Shown piece by piece: positions 49,160 through 57,936 of a DNA stretch of 64,000 bases; position 1 is the first letter of the stretch, and each line of letters opens with the position of its first letter. The stretch lies in contig NZ_AP026562.1 in the NCBI RefSeq assembly GCF_025997855.1, positions 367,001 to 431,000 of the forward strand, in the 5' to 3' direction. The translations under genes and the position numbers were made by a program. The stretch is from Deinococcus aetherius (GTDB lineage Bacteria; Deinococcota; Deinococci; Deinococcales; Deinococcaceae). Under the pieces are notes generated by a model. That model saw only the letters and a program-made list of their open reading frames with translations. It was not told where the DNA came from and did not search any database.

Positions 49160-51061
49160 TCAGGCGGTGACTGTGTCCTCCTCGCGCGGCGGCTGGCCCC
49201 AGGGGGTGTCCAGCACGTCGCTGAGGGGGGCGGGGCGCCCGAGCAGGTAGCCCTGCCCGACGTGACAGCCGAGGTGGTGGAGGGCTTGCAATTGGGCGTC
49301 GTCCTCCAGCCCCTCGGCGACGACCTCCAGGTCGAGGAGGTCGGCGACCTGGAGGAGTGCGCCGAGGAGCGTCCGGGCGAAGGGCTGCGCGTGGCCGCCG
49401 CGCAGGTCCGCCACAAAGGAGCGGTCGATCTTGACGGTGTCGAGCGGCAGGTCCCGCAGCGAGGAGAGCGAGGTGTGCCCGGTGCCGAAGTCGTCGAGGG
49501 CGACCCGCACGCCCAGGGCGCGCAGTTGCCCCAGCGCGTGCCGGGCGCGGTCCACGTCGCGCATGACCGCCGTCTCGGTGAGTTCGAGTTCCAGCCGCTC
49601 GGGCGGCAACCCCGACTCGTGCAAGACCGCCTGGACCAGCGCCGGGAAGTCGCCGTCCTCCAGTTGCACGGGTGAGACGTTCACCGCGACGACGAGTGCG
49701 TCCGGGAGGCGACGGGCGTCCGCGCAGGCCTGCCTCAGCACCCACTCGCCAAGCGGCCGGATCAGGCCCGTCGCCTCCGCGAGCGGGATGAACTCGGAGG
49801 GGCTGACCGGCCCCAGGCCGGGGTGCGTCCAGCGCAGCAGGGCCTCGACCTTGACCGCCCGGCGGGCGCGCAGCTCGAAGAGGGGCTGGTAATGCAGGGC
49901 GAGTTCGCCGCGCTCGGCGGCGTGCTGCACGTCGCGCTCCAGCAGGGCGCGCCGCGATTCCGCCTCCCCGAGCGCGCTCGCGTAACGCCGCACCGCGTTC
50001 TTGCCCGTGCGCTTGGCGCGGTACATGGCGAGGTCGGCGGCCCGCAGCAACGTCTCGGGGTCGGTGCCGTCGTGGGGGGCGACACTCACCCCCACCGAGG
50101 CGGTCACGAGTTCGGTGAAGGCGCCGATCTCGTACGGGGCCTGGAGGGCGTCGCGCACCCGCTCGGCGAGGGCCTCGGCCTGCCAGGCGCTCCCCACCGG
50201 CGAGAAGAGGGCGAACTCGTCGCCGCCCAGCCGCGCGGCGGCGCCCCCGCCCCGCAGGAGGTGCAGCCGTTCTCCCGCCTGCCGCAGCAGGGCGTCGCCG
50301 ACGTCGTGGCCGCGCGTGTCGTTCACGCGCTTGAAGCCGTCGAGGTCGATGAACAGCACGGCGTAGGCCTGCGTCCCCTCACGGGCCCGCAGCTCCTCCT
50401 CGAAGGCCGCCGACCAGCCCCGGCGGTTGAGGCGCCCGGTGGGCACGTCGGTCCCCGCCAGCCGCTCGTGCTCGCGGGCGCGGCCCCGCAGGCGGTCGGC
50501 GAGCGAGCGGGTGAGGGCCAGCACCGCCAGATTGCTGCACGCGAGCTGCACGAGCGCGGAGATCACCGGGAAGGCCTCCCGCTCGCCCGCGTGCAGCGCG
50601 GTGTAGACCGCGCCGACGAGCAGCATCGAGATCAGGCAGAGGACGGCGAGGCGGCGGGCCAGACGGCTGTTCCCGTCCGGCACGAGGTACGTCACGACGT
50701 ACATGACGGGCACCCACCCGTACGCCTCGGTGAGTTCGCGCAGGGTGTCGGCCCCCTGCGTGAAGTGCAGCAGGTACGTGAGGCGCAGGCCGAAGAACGC
50801 CCCCGCCGCGCCCACGGAGGCCCCCACGACCACGCGCAGGGCCGTCGGCCGGACCAGCAGCCACCCGGCGAGCAGCAGCAGCAGCGCGCCGAGCACTGGG
50901 TAGCCCGCCCGGTCGAAGGGAAGGGACTGCGGCGCCCGGTACTCCAGCCAGACCCCCAGACCGACCGCCAGACCGGCGATGGGCAGCGCGAGCAGCAGGT
51001 TCTGGCGCCAGGCCGCCTCTTCGGCGGTGAGCACGGGGGGCGCGGCGGGACGGACGGTCAC
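49160..51061 (-). CDS. Membrane GGDEF-EAL cyclic di-GMP protein (second)
   Basis: The 633-residue protein has an N-terminal membrane sensor of about six helices (residues 15-190; LLLALPIAGLAVGLGVWLEY, GYPVLGALLLLLAGWLLV), a GGDEF domain (about 205-365; FIDLDGFKRVNDTRGHD, LGGDEFALFS near residue 278) and an EAL domain (about 380-620; VEALLRWTHPGLG, LELTETAVM, LDDFGTGHTSLS, VKIDRSFVADLRGG). Both signatures are canonical. It is shorter than the 26.8-kb paralogue and has a different membrane part. Start GTG 51061 has AGGGTGAGG upstream. Cyclic di-GMP output probably affects surface behaviour. Confidence 0.92.
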   Translation of the reverse strand: MTVRPAAPPVLTAEEAAWRQNLLLALPIAGLAVGLGVWLEYRAPQSLPFDRAGYPVLGALLLLLAGWLLVRPTALRVVVGASVGAAGAFFGLRLTYLLHFTQGADTLRELTEAYGWVPVMYVVTYLVPDGNSRLARRLAVLCLISMLLVGAVYTALHAGEREAFPVISALVQLACSNLAVLALTRSLADRLRGRAREHERLAGTDVPTGRLNRRGWSAAFEEELRAREGTQAYAVLFIDLDGFKRVNDTRGHDVGDALLRQAGERLHLLRGGGAAARLGGDEFALFSPVGSAWQAEALAERVRDALQAPYEIGAFTELVTASVGVSVAPHDGTDPETLLRAADLAMYRAKRTGKNAVRRYASALGEAESRRALLERDVQHAAERGELALHYQPLFELRARRAVKVEALLRWTHPGLGPVSPSEFIPLAEATGLIRPLGEWVLRQACADARRLPDALVVAVNVSPVQLEDGDFPALVQAVLHESGLPPERLELELTETAVMRDVDRARHALGQLRALGVRVALDDFGTGHTSLSSLRDLPLDTVKIDRSFVADLRGGHAQPFARTLLGALLQVADLLDLEVVAEGLEDDAQLQALHHLGCHVGQGYLLGRPAPLSDVLDTPWGQPPREEDTVTA

Positions 51062-51185
51062 GCCTCACCCTAGGGAGGAGGCGACCCCAAAACTCTTACA
51101 GCGCCCGGTCTTCATGAGCCCCTACCAGGCGTTCACGCGGGGCCTTCGCTCGCCCCGGCGGCCGGGGGCAGCGAGTTGGAAACGC

Positions 51186-51416
51186 TCAGGACGCCTCGTT
51201 CCGGCTCCCGGGCGGGTCCCCGGCGGGCCGTGCCGCCGCGCGTTCGAACAGGCCGCAGACGCCGCTGCGGCCCTGCCCGTTGTACTGCAGCAGGGCGACG
51301 GGCGTGGTGGTGCCGGGTTTCAGGCCCTGGGCCTTGAGCTGATCGGCGGTCGCCAGCCCCTCGGGAATCTCGTCGATGTATCTGGGCATCCTGGGGCGGG
51401 AGGAGTGTTTGGGCAT
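51186..51416 (-). CDS. Small conserved-looking hypothetical protein
   Basis: The ORF of up to 76 residues contains PRYIDEIPEGLATADQLKAQ then GLKPGTTTPVALLQYNGQG and a Cys (SGVCGLFERAAARP). The pattern of a helix ending in QGLKPG and a short strand suggests a folded domain, and the low content of codon-biased noise supports coding. The start could be ATG 51416 or ATG 51389. I do not recognise the family. It lies in an orphan position between the GGDEF-EAL gene and a secreted protein gene. Confidence 0.5.
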   Translation of the reverse strand: MPKHSSRPRMPRYIDEIPEGLATADQLKAQGLKPGTTTPVALLQYNGQGRSGVCGLFERAAARPAGDPPGSRNEAS

Positions 51417-51625
51417 GGGTCGTTGGTGAAGTTCACCCCGGCCTGGACCAGGGTGGGGGAGAGGGGAGGTGGGGGCACGAACCCGGAGACTGGCGTCGCG
51501 CCTGCGCCCCTTCCGGGCCGGAGGGGCATGGGCGCCGCAGATGGTAGCGCGAAAATTGCCCGGGCGCCCTCCCCGGAGACCCGCGCCTCATGTCCCCCGC
51601 GTTCCCGGGGCTTAGCCTGCCCGGG

Positions 51626-52635
51626 ATGCGCGCCCGCCTCCTTCCCGTCTTGGCGGCACTGCTCGCCGCGCTCGCCGGGGCCGCCCCGTTCGCTCCGGGC
51701 GTCCTCGACCTTCCCGAGGTCGCGCCCGAGCGGCTCGGCGACGACGTCGCGCTCATCTTCTCCGACTCGCCGGAGGTCCCGGACCGGGGCGGCCTGCTGT
51801 ACCGGGACACGGTCCTGGGGAAGGCACGGGTGCTCGCCTACCACGCCAACGGCCTGAGCCGCCCCGCCCGGCTGGTGATTCTCGCGCGGGACGGGGGCGG
51901 CGGGGGAAGCCTCGTGACCACCCGGCGCGGCGCCGCCACGACCCCGGGGCCCGACCCGCTCGTGGGGCAGCAGACCCTGCTGCGCTACTTCGCGTCCCGG
52001 CCCCTACCGCCGCGCCTTCTCCCGCCGGGCGGGGTGACGGTGCTGTACCGCTCGGAGCCCCTCGCGCCGGGCGCCGTGACGAGCGTGATGCTCGACCTCC
52101 ACGCGGGCGCGGCCACCCGGCTGAGCGTCCTGATGGTCGCGCAGGAAGACCGCCTCACGCCCGCCGAGCTGGAGGCGCTTCCCGCCCTGCCGCGTGACCC
52201 GGGCCACGGGCGGGGCACCTTTCGGGGGGCGAACCGCACCCTGCGGGTCACCCTACCCCCCGGTCCCGCGCGCCTCACCCTCGGCGGGCGGGGCGACCTG
52301 CCTCTGGCGGGCACCGACGCGCTCACGGGCGAGCCCCAGGTTCTCCTCGGCAACTACGGGGTCCTGTACACCCTGGAGGTGCGGGGGGCGCGGGGGCGGC
52401 GCCTGGCCCTCTCCCCGCGCGGCGGCGTGTACCGGGGGGCGCTCACGGTGGGGGAGGGCGGGCCCGTCCTCCCCGTCCTGATCGGGCGGGGGGGCGCGCT
52501 CCGGGACCCCGCCGCTCCTGCCCCGCTGTGGCACGTCCGCCGGGACCCCCTCGTGGTGGGCTTCGTGCCGGGGAACGGGTCGAACCTCCCGGTCGCCCTC
52601 GTGTTCTCTGGGCCGGGGGCGGAATGCTCCCGTAA
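51626..52635 (+). CDS. Secreted hypothetical protein with disrupted 3' end
   Basis: The product begins with signal peptide MRARLLPVLAALLAALAGAA and a beta-rich body of about 330 residues (VALIFSDSPEVPDRGGLLY, RDTVLGKARVLAYHANGLS, VTSVMLDLHAGAATRLSVLM, LTLGGRGDLPLAG). In this frame there is no stop before 53629, deep inside the following CBS gene. In the +2 frame the sequence near 52610 reads into GGGMLP and a TAA at 52633-52635, which would be a natural end. I infer a frameshift near 52605 or a translational readthrough artefact. The end given is that inferred stop. No family is recognised; it may be a copper- or glucan-related surface protein. Confidence 0.55.
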
Positions 52636-52670
52636 CGCCGCCCGAGCCTGCCTCCAGGGAGGCGCGCAGG

Positions 52671-53519
52671 ATGAACGTGACGGTCGGAGAGGTGAGGAGT
52701 CCCCGGGTGGTGAGCGTCGGCGCCCACGAGGGGCTGACCGCCGCCGTGGTGAAGCTGGAGCGGCTGGGGTTGCGCCGGTTGCCCGTGCTGCACGGGGGCC
52801 GGGTGGTCGGCATCGTGACCGCCGGGGACGTGCGGCACGGCCTGCTCCGGATAGGCGACCCCTCGGCCTTCACCTACGCGGTCGGCCGGCTGCGGGTCGA
52901 GGACGTGATGCGCTCGCCCGTCCTCACCGCCCGGGCCGACGAGGACCTGCGGCCCGCCGTCGCCCGGATGCTGGGCGCCGGGGTGGGCGGCCTGCCCGTG
53001 CTCGACAGGAACGGCACCCTGGGGGGGATGCTCACCCGGGGGGACGTGCTGCGGGCCGAGGTGCGCCGCCCCCGCCTGACCTGGGGCAGCGTGGCCCAAC
53101 ACATGAAGGGCGAGGTCCAGACGGTGACGGCGGACACCCCCGCCGGGGACGCCCTCCTCCGGCTGCGCGAGACGGGGCGGCACGTCCTGCCCGTGCTCGA
53201 CGGCGAACACCTCGTCGGGGTGGTCCACGCCCGCGACCTGGAGGCTGGGGGCCGAGCGCGAGGAGCGGGCACACGGCGAGCCCGACCCCGGGCGGCCCCG
53301 GCCCTGCCGGGCAGGCTGGTGCGCGACTTGATGCGCCCGCCGGGCGGGGACGTGCTGGGCAGCGCCCCGATGCACCGCGCGATAGAGCGGATGCTGGAGG
53401 CGGACGTGTACGGGCTGCGGGTGGTCAGCGACCCCGGGCGGCTCCTCGGCGTGGTGACGGTGAGCGACGTGCTGGGCGCCGTCCTGGGGGGCTGGCGCAA
53501 GGAGACCTCCGCCTCCTGA
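52671..53519 (+). CDS. Protein with four CBS domains
   Basis: The 282-residue protein consists of two pairs of CBS domains: VGEVRSPRVVSVGAHEGLTA, VEDVMRSPVLTARADEDLRP, MKGEVQTVTADTPAGDALLR, and VRDLMRPPGGDVLGSAPMHR. Each is followed by a conserved GLRRLPVLHGG or VLPVLDGEHLVGVV block. Tandem CBS pairs bind adenosyl nucleotides and regulate fused or partner proteins; here no enzyme domain is fused. ATG 52671 has GGAGG at good spacing. A basic insert (GGRARGAGTRRARPRAAP) separates the third and fourth domains. It starts 35 bp past the inferred end of the secreted protein. Confidence 0.88.
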   Translation: MNVTVGEVRSPRVVSVGAHEGLTAAVVKLERLGLRRLPVLHGGRVVGIVTAGDVRHGLLRIGDPSAFTYAVGRLRVEDVMRSPVLTARADEDLRPAVARMLGAGVGGLPVLDRNGTLGGMLTRGDVLRAEVRRPRLTWGSVAQHMKGEVQTVTADTPAGDALLRLRETGRHVLPVLDGEHLVGVVHARDLEAGGRARGAGTRRARPRAAPALPGRLVRDLMRPPGGDVLGSAPMHRAIERMLEADVYGLRVVSDPGRLLGVVTVSDVLGAVLGGWRKETSAS

Positions 53520-53775
53520 CGCTGGAGACGCGTGAGAGCGTGGTTGAGCAGCCTCCTGATGGGAAGCGGAGCGCGGCAGGAGGAGGCCAGACGCGCTCCG
53601 GCGGGCAACGTCGCCCGCCCCCGGCATAGAAGACCCCGGTCCACCAGCCCGGCGACCGGGGCTACCCTCCGACTTCACCTGATCGGTTGTGGTTGGGACC
53701 CTTCCACCTTACTCCAGCGGCGGGGGCCCCGTGCGGGGTGACTTCATTCACCAAGAAACCCTCTAGCATGAGCGG

Positions 53776-56067
53776 GTGCATTCCTCTGCAGACCTCATGG
53801 CCGCTGGTGACGGCGGGGCGACGGGCCTCGACGAACTCGCGCTGCTGCGCCAGATCGTGGACGCGAGCGCCGACTGCATCAAGGTGCTCGACCTCGGCGC
53901 GCACCTGCTCGACATGAACGAGGGCGGGCGGCGCGTCATGGAGATCGACGACTTCGGCGTCTGCGAGCGCGCCCTGTGGCCCTCCTTCTGGCCCGAGGAG
54001 ACGCGGCCCGACCTCCTGGCCGCCGTCGCCGCCGCGCAGGGGGGAGACACCGGGCGTTTCGAGGGCTTCTGCCCGACCTTCCGGGGCACGCCGAGGTGGT
54101 GGGAGGTCACAGTCAGCCCGGTGCGCGGCGCGGACGGGGAGGTGGGGAGGCTTCTCGCCGTCTCGCGCGACATCACCCGCCACCGCCAGGCCGAGGAGAC
54201 CGCGCGGCGCCAGGCCGAACTCCTGGAGCTGACGAACGACGCCGTGCTCGTGTGGACCCTGGGGGGTGGGGTGACCTACTGGAACCGCGCCGCCGAGGAG
54301 CTGTACGGCTTCACCCGCCAGGAGGCGCTCGGGCAGGTCACCCACCGGCTGCTGGGCACCCGACGGGGGGACGGGCTGGACGCGCCGACCTTCGAGGCCC
54401 GGCTGCGCGAGGAGGGGGCGTGGCGTGGCCGCCTCTCCCACCGCGCGAAGGACGGGCGGGAGGTCGTGGTGGACTCGCGCCACGTCCTGATGCCGGGGGA
54501 GCACCCGGGCGAGTTCGCCGTGCTGGAGTCGAGCCGCGACGTGACCGAGCAGGTCCGGGCCGAGACCCGGCTGCGCGAGAGCGAGGCGCACTTCCGCCGC
54601 CTCGCCGACGCCAACCCCATCGGGGTGGTGATCGGGGACGAGGCGGGAGGGCTCCCATACGTGAACGACGCCTTCTTGCGACTCATCCAGGCCTCGCGTG
54701 AGGACTTCGCGGCGGGCCGGGTGAACTGGCAGGCGATCACCCCGCCCGAGTGGCTCCCGGCGGACGAGCGCGCGATCCGGCAGGCGCGGGAGCGCGGCCA
54801 CAGCGACCCCTACGAGAAGGAGTACCTGCTGCCAGGCGGCACCCGCCTCTCCATCCTGGTGGCGGTGACCCGCGCGGGCATCCCGCACGACGGCCTCGTC
54901 GCCTACGTCCTCGACCTCTCGGACCGCAAGGCCGCCGAGCGGGCCCTGAGCGACCGGAACGCCCGGCTGGAGGCGCTCAACCGCCAGATTCTCGACTCGG
55001 CCGGGGAGGGCATCTTCGGCCTCGACCTGCGCGGGCACACGACCTTCGCCAACCCCGCCGCGCTCGCCCTGACCGGCTTTGCGCTGGAGGAGATGCTGGG
55101 AAGGCCCCAGCACGCCCTCCTCCACCACACCCGGGCGGACGGCACCCCGTACCCGGAGGGGGAATGCCCGGTGCAGGCCGCGCGCCGGGACGGGGAGGTG
55201 CGCCGGGTGGACGGGGAGGTCTTCTGGCGCAGGGACGGCACGAGCTTCCCGGTGGAGTACGTCGCCACACCGCTGCGGGGGACCTCGGGCGAGACGGAGG
55301 GGGTCGTCGTGACCTTCCGGGACGTGACCGCGCGCCAGGAGGCCGAGGCGGCGCTGCGGCGCAGTAACGAGGACCTCGCCCGCAGCAACCGCGAGCTCGA
55401 ACAGTTCGCCTTCGTCGCCGCCCACGACCTACAAGAGCCCCTGCGCACGGTCGTGAGTTACGCGGGGCTGCTGGAGCGCAAGCACGCCGACGAACTGTCG
55501 GACGGCGCCCGGCGTTACCTGGGGTTCATCACCGGCGGGGCCACCCGCATGAAGACCCTGGTGGACGACCTCCTCGCCTACGCCAGCCTCAACGTCGTGT
55601 CCCCCGCCCGGCGGCCCGTGGCCCTGGCGGGGCCGCTCTCGACCGCGCTGGAGGCTCTGGGCGCGGCGGTGCAGGGCACAGGTGCCCGGGTGGAGGCGGA
55701 CGAGTTGCCCACCGTCCCCGGTGACGCGCGGCAGCTCGCCCAGGTCTTCCAGAACCTGATCGGGAACGCGCTGAAGTTCCGCCGCCCGGGCGTGCCTCCG
55801 GTGATTCGGGTGCAGGCCGTGCGCGAGGGGCGGGAGTGGCAGGTGCGGGTCGGCGACAACGGCATCGGGATGGAGGCCGCGTACCTGGAACGCGTCTTCG
55901 GGATGTTCCAGCGTCTGCACACCCGCGACCGCTACGAGGGCACCGGTCTGGGCCTCGCCATCTGCCAGAAGATCGTCGAGGGGCACGGGGGCCGCATCTG
56001 GGCGAGCAGCACGCCCGGCGAGGGCACCACCTTCCACCTCACCCTGCCCGCCGCCGGGGAGGCGTGA
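53776..56067 (+). CDS. Multi-PAS sensor histidine kinase
   Basis: The 763-residue soluble kinase has four PAS domains (near residues 20-135, 140-265, 270-390 and 395-530; PAC ends such as VSRDITRHRQAEE, LESSRDVTEQVRAE, VLDLSDRKAAERA, VTFRDVTARQEAE). A HisKA domain follows with phospho-acceptor His550 in FVAAHDLQEPLRTV, and a HATPase_c domain with QNLIGNALKFR (N box), VGDNGIGMEA (G1) and GTGLGLAICQKIVEGHGG (G2). It would autophosphorylate on sensing light, redox or a ligand. No response regulator is adjacent. TAGCAT six bases before GTG 53776 suggests a leaderless start. The GAF protein gene follows after 118 bp. Confidence 0.93.
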   Translation: MHSSADLMAAGDGGATGLDELALLRQIVDASADCIKVLDLGAHLLDMNEGGRRVMEIDDFGVCERALWPSFWPEETRPDLLAAVAAAQGGDTGRFEGFCPTFRGTPRWWEVTVSPVRGADGEVGRLLAVSRDITRHRQAEETARRQAELLELTNDAVLVWTLGGGVTYWNRAAEELYGFTRQEALGQVTHRLLGTRRGDGLDAPTFEARLREEGAWRGRLSHRAKDGREVVVDSRHVLMPGEHPGEFAVLESSRDVTEQVRAETRLRESEAHFRRLADANPIGVVIGDEAGGLPYVNDAFLRLIQASREDFAAGRVNWQAITPPEWLPADERAIRQARERGHSDPYEKEYLLPGGTRLSILVAVTRAGIPHDGLVAYVLDLSDRKAAERALSDRNARLEALNRQILDSAGEGIFGLDLRGHTTFANPAALALTGFALEEMLGRPQHALLHHTRADGTPYPEGECPVQAARRDGEVRRVDGEVFWRRDGTSFPVEYVATPLRGTSGETEGVVVTFRDVTARQEAEAALRRSNEDLARSNRELEQFAFVAAHDLQEPLRTVVSYAGLLERKHADELSDGARRYLGFITGGATRMKTLVDDLLAYASLNVVSPARRPVALAGPLSTALEALGAAVQGTGARVEADELPTVPGDARQLAQVFQNLIGNALKFRRPGVPPVIRVQAVREGREWQVRVGDNGIGMEAAYLERVFGMFQRLHTRDRYEGTGLGLAICQKIVEGHGGRIWASSTPGEGTTFHLTLPAAGEA

Positions 56068-56185
56068 CCGCCCCGGCCGGGGAGGCGCCTGCGGCCTGGC
56101 CGGGAGAGGCGCCGGACCTGATCTGGACGCCGCGAAGGGCGATCACGGCCCGGGCCACCCCGCCCGCGTTAGAGTCGGGGAACCG

Positions 56186-57238
56186 GTGACCGTGAGCCTG
56201 CCCCCCCCCCTCCCCGCGAACGAGCGCGAGCGTCTCCAGGCGCTGCGGCGCTACGAGGTGCTGGACACGCTCCCCGAGGAGGCCTTCGACCGGATCGTGC
56301 GCCTTGCCGCGCGGATGCTGCGCGTGCCGGTCGCTATCATCAACTTCGTGGACGAGGACCGCCAGTGGGGCAAGGCCACGCACGGGACCGGCAGCACCGA
56401 GGCCCCGCGCGAGCACTCCTTCTGCGCCTGGACGATCCTCTCTGACGAGGTCATGGTCGTCGAGAACGCCCACGAGGACCCGCGCTTCCGGGACAACCCG
56501 CAGGTCACGGGCGCCCCCCACATCCACCTGTACGCGGGGGCGCCGCTCGTCACGCCGGGCGGCTACCGGCTGGGCTCGCTGTGCGTGGTGAGCCCGGGGC
56601 CGCACGAGATTCGCGAGGAGGACCGGACCGTGCTGCGGGAACTCGCGGCGATGGTGGTGGACGAGCTGGAGTTCCGCCGCGCCCGCCGCGACCTGGAGCG
56701 CGAGGTCGCCGTGCGCGAGCGGGCCCTGCGCGATCTCACCGAGAACCGGGCGCACACCGAGACGCTCGCCGTCCTGCTCGCCTCGCTGGAGGTGGACCTG
56801 CTCCCGGTCGAGGCGGCGCGGCTCACGGCGGAGCACGTCGCGCGGCAGGTGGGGCTCGACTGGGTGGCGCTCGCCTCCGCCGGGGGGAACCGGGTGACCG
56901 CCCGCACGGTCTGGCACGCCCCCGGGGTGCCCGATGCCCTCCTGCACACCGCCCGCCAGGGGGTGCCGCTTCCGGGCAGCCTCACCGGGCGGACCCTGGA
57001 GCGGGGCGCGCCCCTCTTCGTGGACGAGTCGGCGCAAGGGCCCTTCGCGGACCTCGGCGTGCGGGCGGCGGCGGCCCTGCCCCTGGGCCGGATGGGCGAC
57101 GTCGCGCACGTCTACCTGGCGGCCCGCCTGCGTCCCGTGGGGTGGAGCGCCGCCGACCGCCAGCTCCTGGAGGCGGCGGCGAGCAGCGTGCGGGTCGCGT
57201 TCGAGCGGGCGGAGCGGGCCGCGTCCTTCCCGGGGTAG
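56186..57238 (+). CDS. Two-GAF-domain signalling protein
   Basis: The 350-residue protein has a first GAF domain (residues about 10-170; DTLPEEAFDRIVRLAARMLR, IINFVDEDRQWGKATHG, FCAWTILSDEVMVVENAHED), a coiled-coil linker (RRDLEREVAVRERALRDLTE) and a second GAF (about 190-345; LLPVEAARLTAEHVARQVGL, AARLRPVGWSAADRQLLEAA). No kinase, cyclase or DNA-binding output domain follows, so it may be a sensor partner of the histidine kinase just upstream. Start GTG 56186 has GGGGAA upstream; GTG 56192 is also possible. A strong hairpin lies 32 bp after the stop. Confidence 0.85.
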   Translation: MTVSLPPPLPANERERLQALRRYEVLDTLPEEAFDRIVRLAARMLRVPVAIINFVDEDRQWGKATHGTGSTEAPREHSFCAWTILSDEVMVVENAHEDPRFRDNPQVTGAPHIHLYAGAPLVTPGGYRLGSLCVVSPGPHEIREEDRTVLRELAAMVVDELEFRRARRDLEREVAVRERALRDLTENRAHTETLAVLLASLEVDLLPVEAARLTAEHVARQVGLDWVALASAGGNRVTARTVWHAPGVPDALLHTARQGVPLPGSLTGRTLERGAPLFVDESAQGPFADLGVRAAAALPLGRMGDVAHVYLAARLRPVGWSAADRQLLEAAASSVRVAFERAERAASFPG

Positions 57239-57271
57239 CCCCGAGCACTTTCTGCCGGGACAAAAGGCCGA

Positions 57272-57295
57272 TGCCCCGCCAGGTCCGGCGGGGCA
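57272..57295. terminator. Bidirectional terminator between convergent genes
   Basis: TGCCCCGCC and GGCGGGGCA make a perfect 9-bp stem around AGGTCC. The minus strand has a TTTT run eight bases beyond the stem, and the plus strand has CTTTCCCC. It separates the GAF gene from the convergent membrane-protein gene. Confidence 0.65.
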
Positions 57296-57322
57296 CCGCT
57301 TTCCCCAGGGTTGTCGGGTCCC

Positions 57323-57835
57323 TCAGCGGGCCTTCCTGTGGGGGAGGCGGGTGGCGGGGACCGGGCTCCACGCGCGCTCCACGCGCAGGTCACCCAGGGT
57401 GAGCGCCCCTTCGGCCCCGTCGAGGTAGCCCGCCCGCGCGGCGAGCACCACGGCCCCGAGGGCGGCGAGGGGGAGGAGCAGGGCCAGCACGCCCTCCCAC
57501 ACGCCGCCCGCCAGGGACGCGGTTTCCACCAGACGCCAGCCGTTCGCCACCATCCAGCCCGCCGCGCCCAGGAGCAGCAGGACGCTCAGGAGCAGCGGCC
57601 ACGGCTCCCGGGCCCCCCCACCGCGCCGTCCCTCCAGCAGGTCGAGGGCCACCCGGCACACGGCCCCGGCCAGGGCAGCGGGCAACATGGCGAGCAGGAT
57701 GGGCGCCGCCGCGTAGAGGCCCGGGCGGGCCGCCGGGGAGATCACGTACATCACCCCCGCTGTCAGGAGCGCGGCCACCATGACGCTGCCGCTCAAGGTC
57801 TGTTGCAGGCGGGGAAGGGGGTGGCGATGGGTCAT
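57323..57835 (-). CDS. Four-helix membrane protein of unknown function
   Basis: The 170-residue protein has four hydrophobic segments (VMVAALLTAGVMYVISPAA; LYAAAPILLAMLPAALAGAV; LLLSVLLLLGAAGWMVANGW; GVLALLLPLAALGAVVLAAR) with short loops and a charged C-terminal tail (LPHRKAR). ATG 57835 has AAGGGAAG upstream; an alternative GTG at 57883 would add 16 residues. No family is recognised. It is divergent from the acetyl esterase gene and convergent with the GAF protein gene. Confidence 0.65.
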   Translation of the reverse strand: MTHRHPLPRLQQTLSGSVMVAALLTAGVMYVISPAARPGLYAAAPILLAMLPAALAGAVCRVALDLLEGRRGGGAREPWPLLLSVLLLLGAAGWMVANGWRLVETASLAGGVWEGVLALLLPLAALGAVVLAARAGYLDGAEGALTLGDLRVERAWSPVPATRLPHRKAR

Positions 57836-57936
57836 ACCTGAATCTTCCCTTAAAGCTTCATTAACTGCTAGGAGGTTTCTCACGTCTCACATCTCTCTGT
57901 GCCGTGGCCTGCAATCCTCCCTCTCCTTCCCACAGA

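Noticed and set aside
52640..53629. A C-terminal continuation of the secreted protein across the CBS gene.
   Set aside because: It is Arg/Gly/Ala-rich and overlaps a well-supported CBS protein in another frame, so a frameshift near 52605 is the better explanation.
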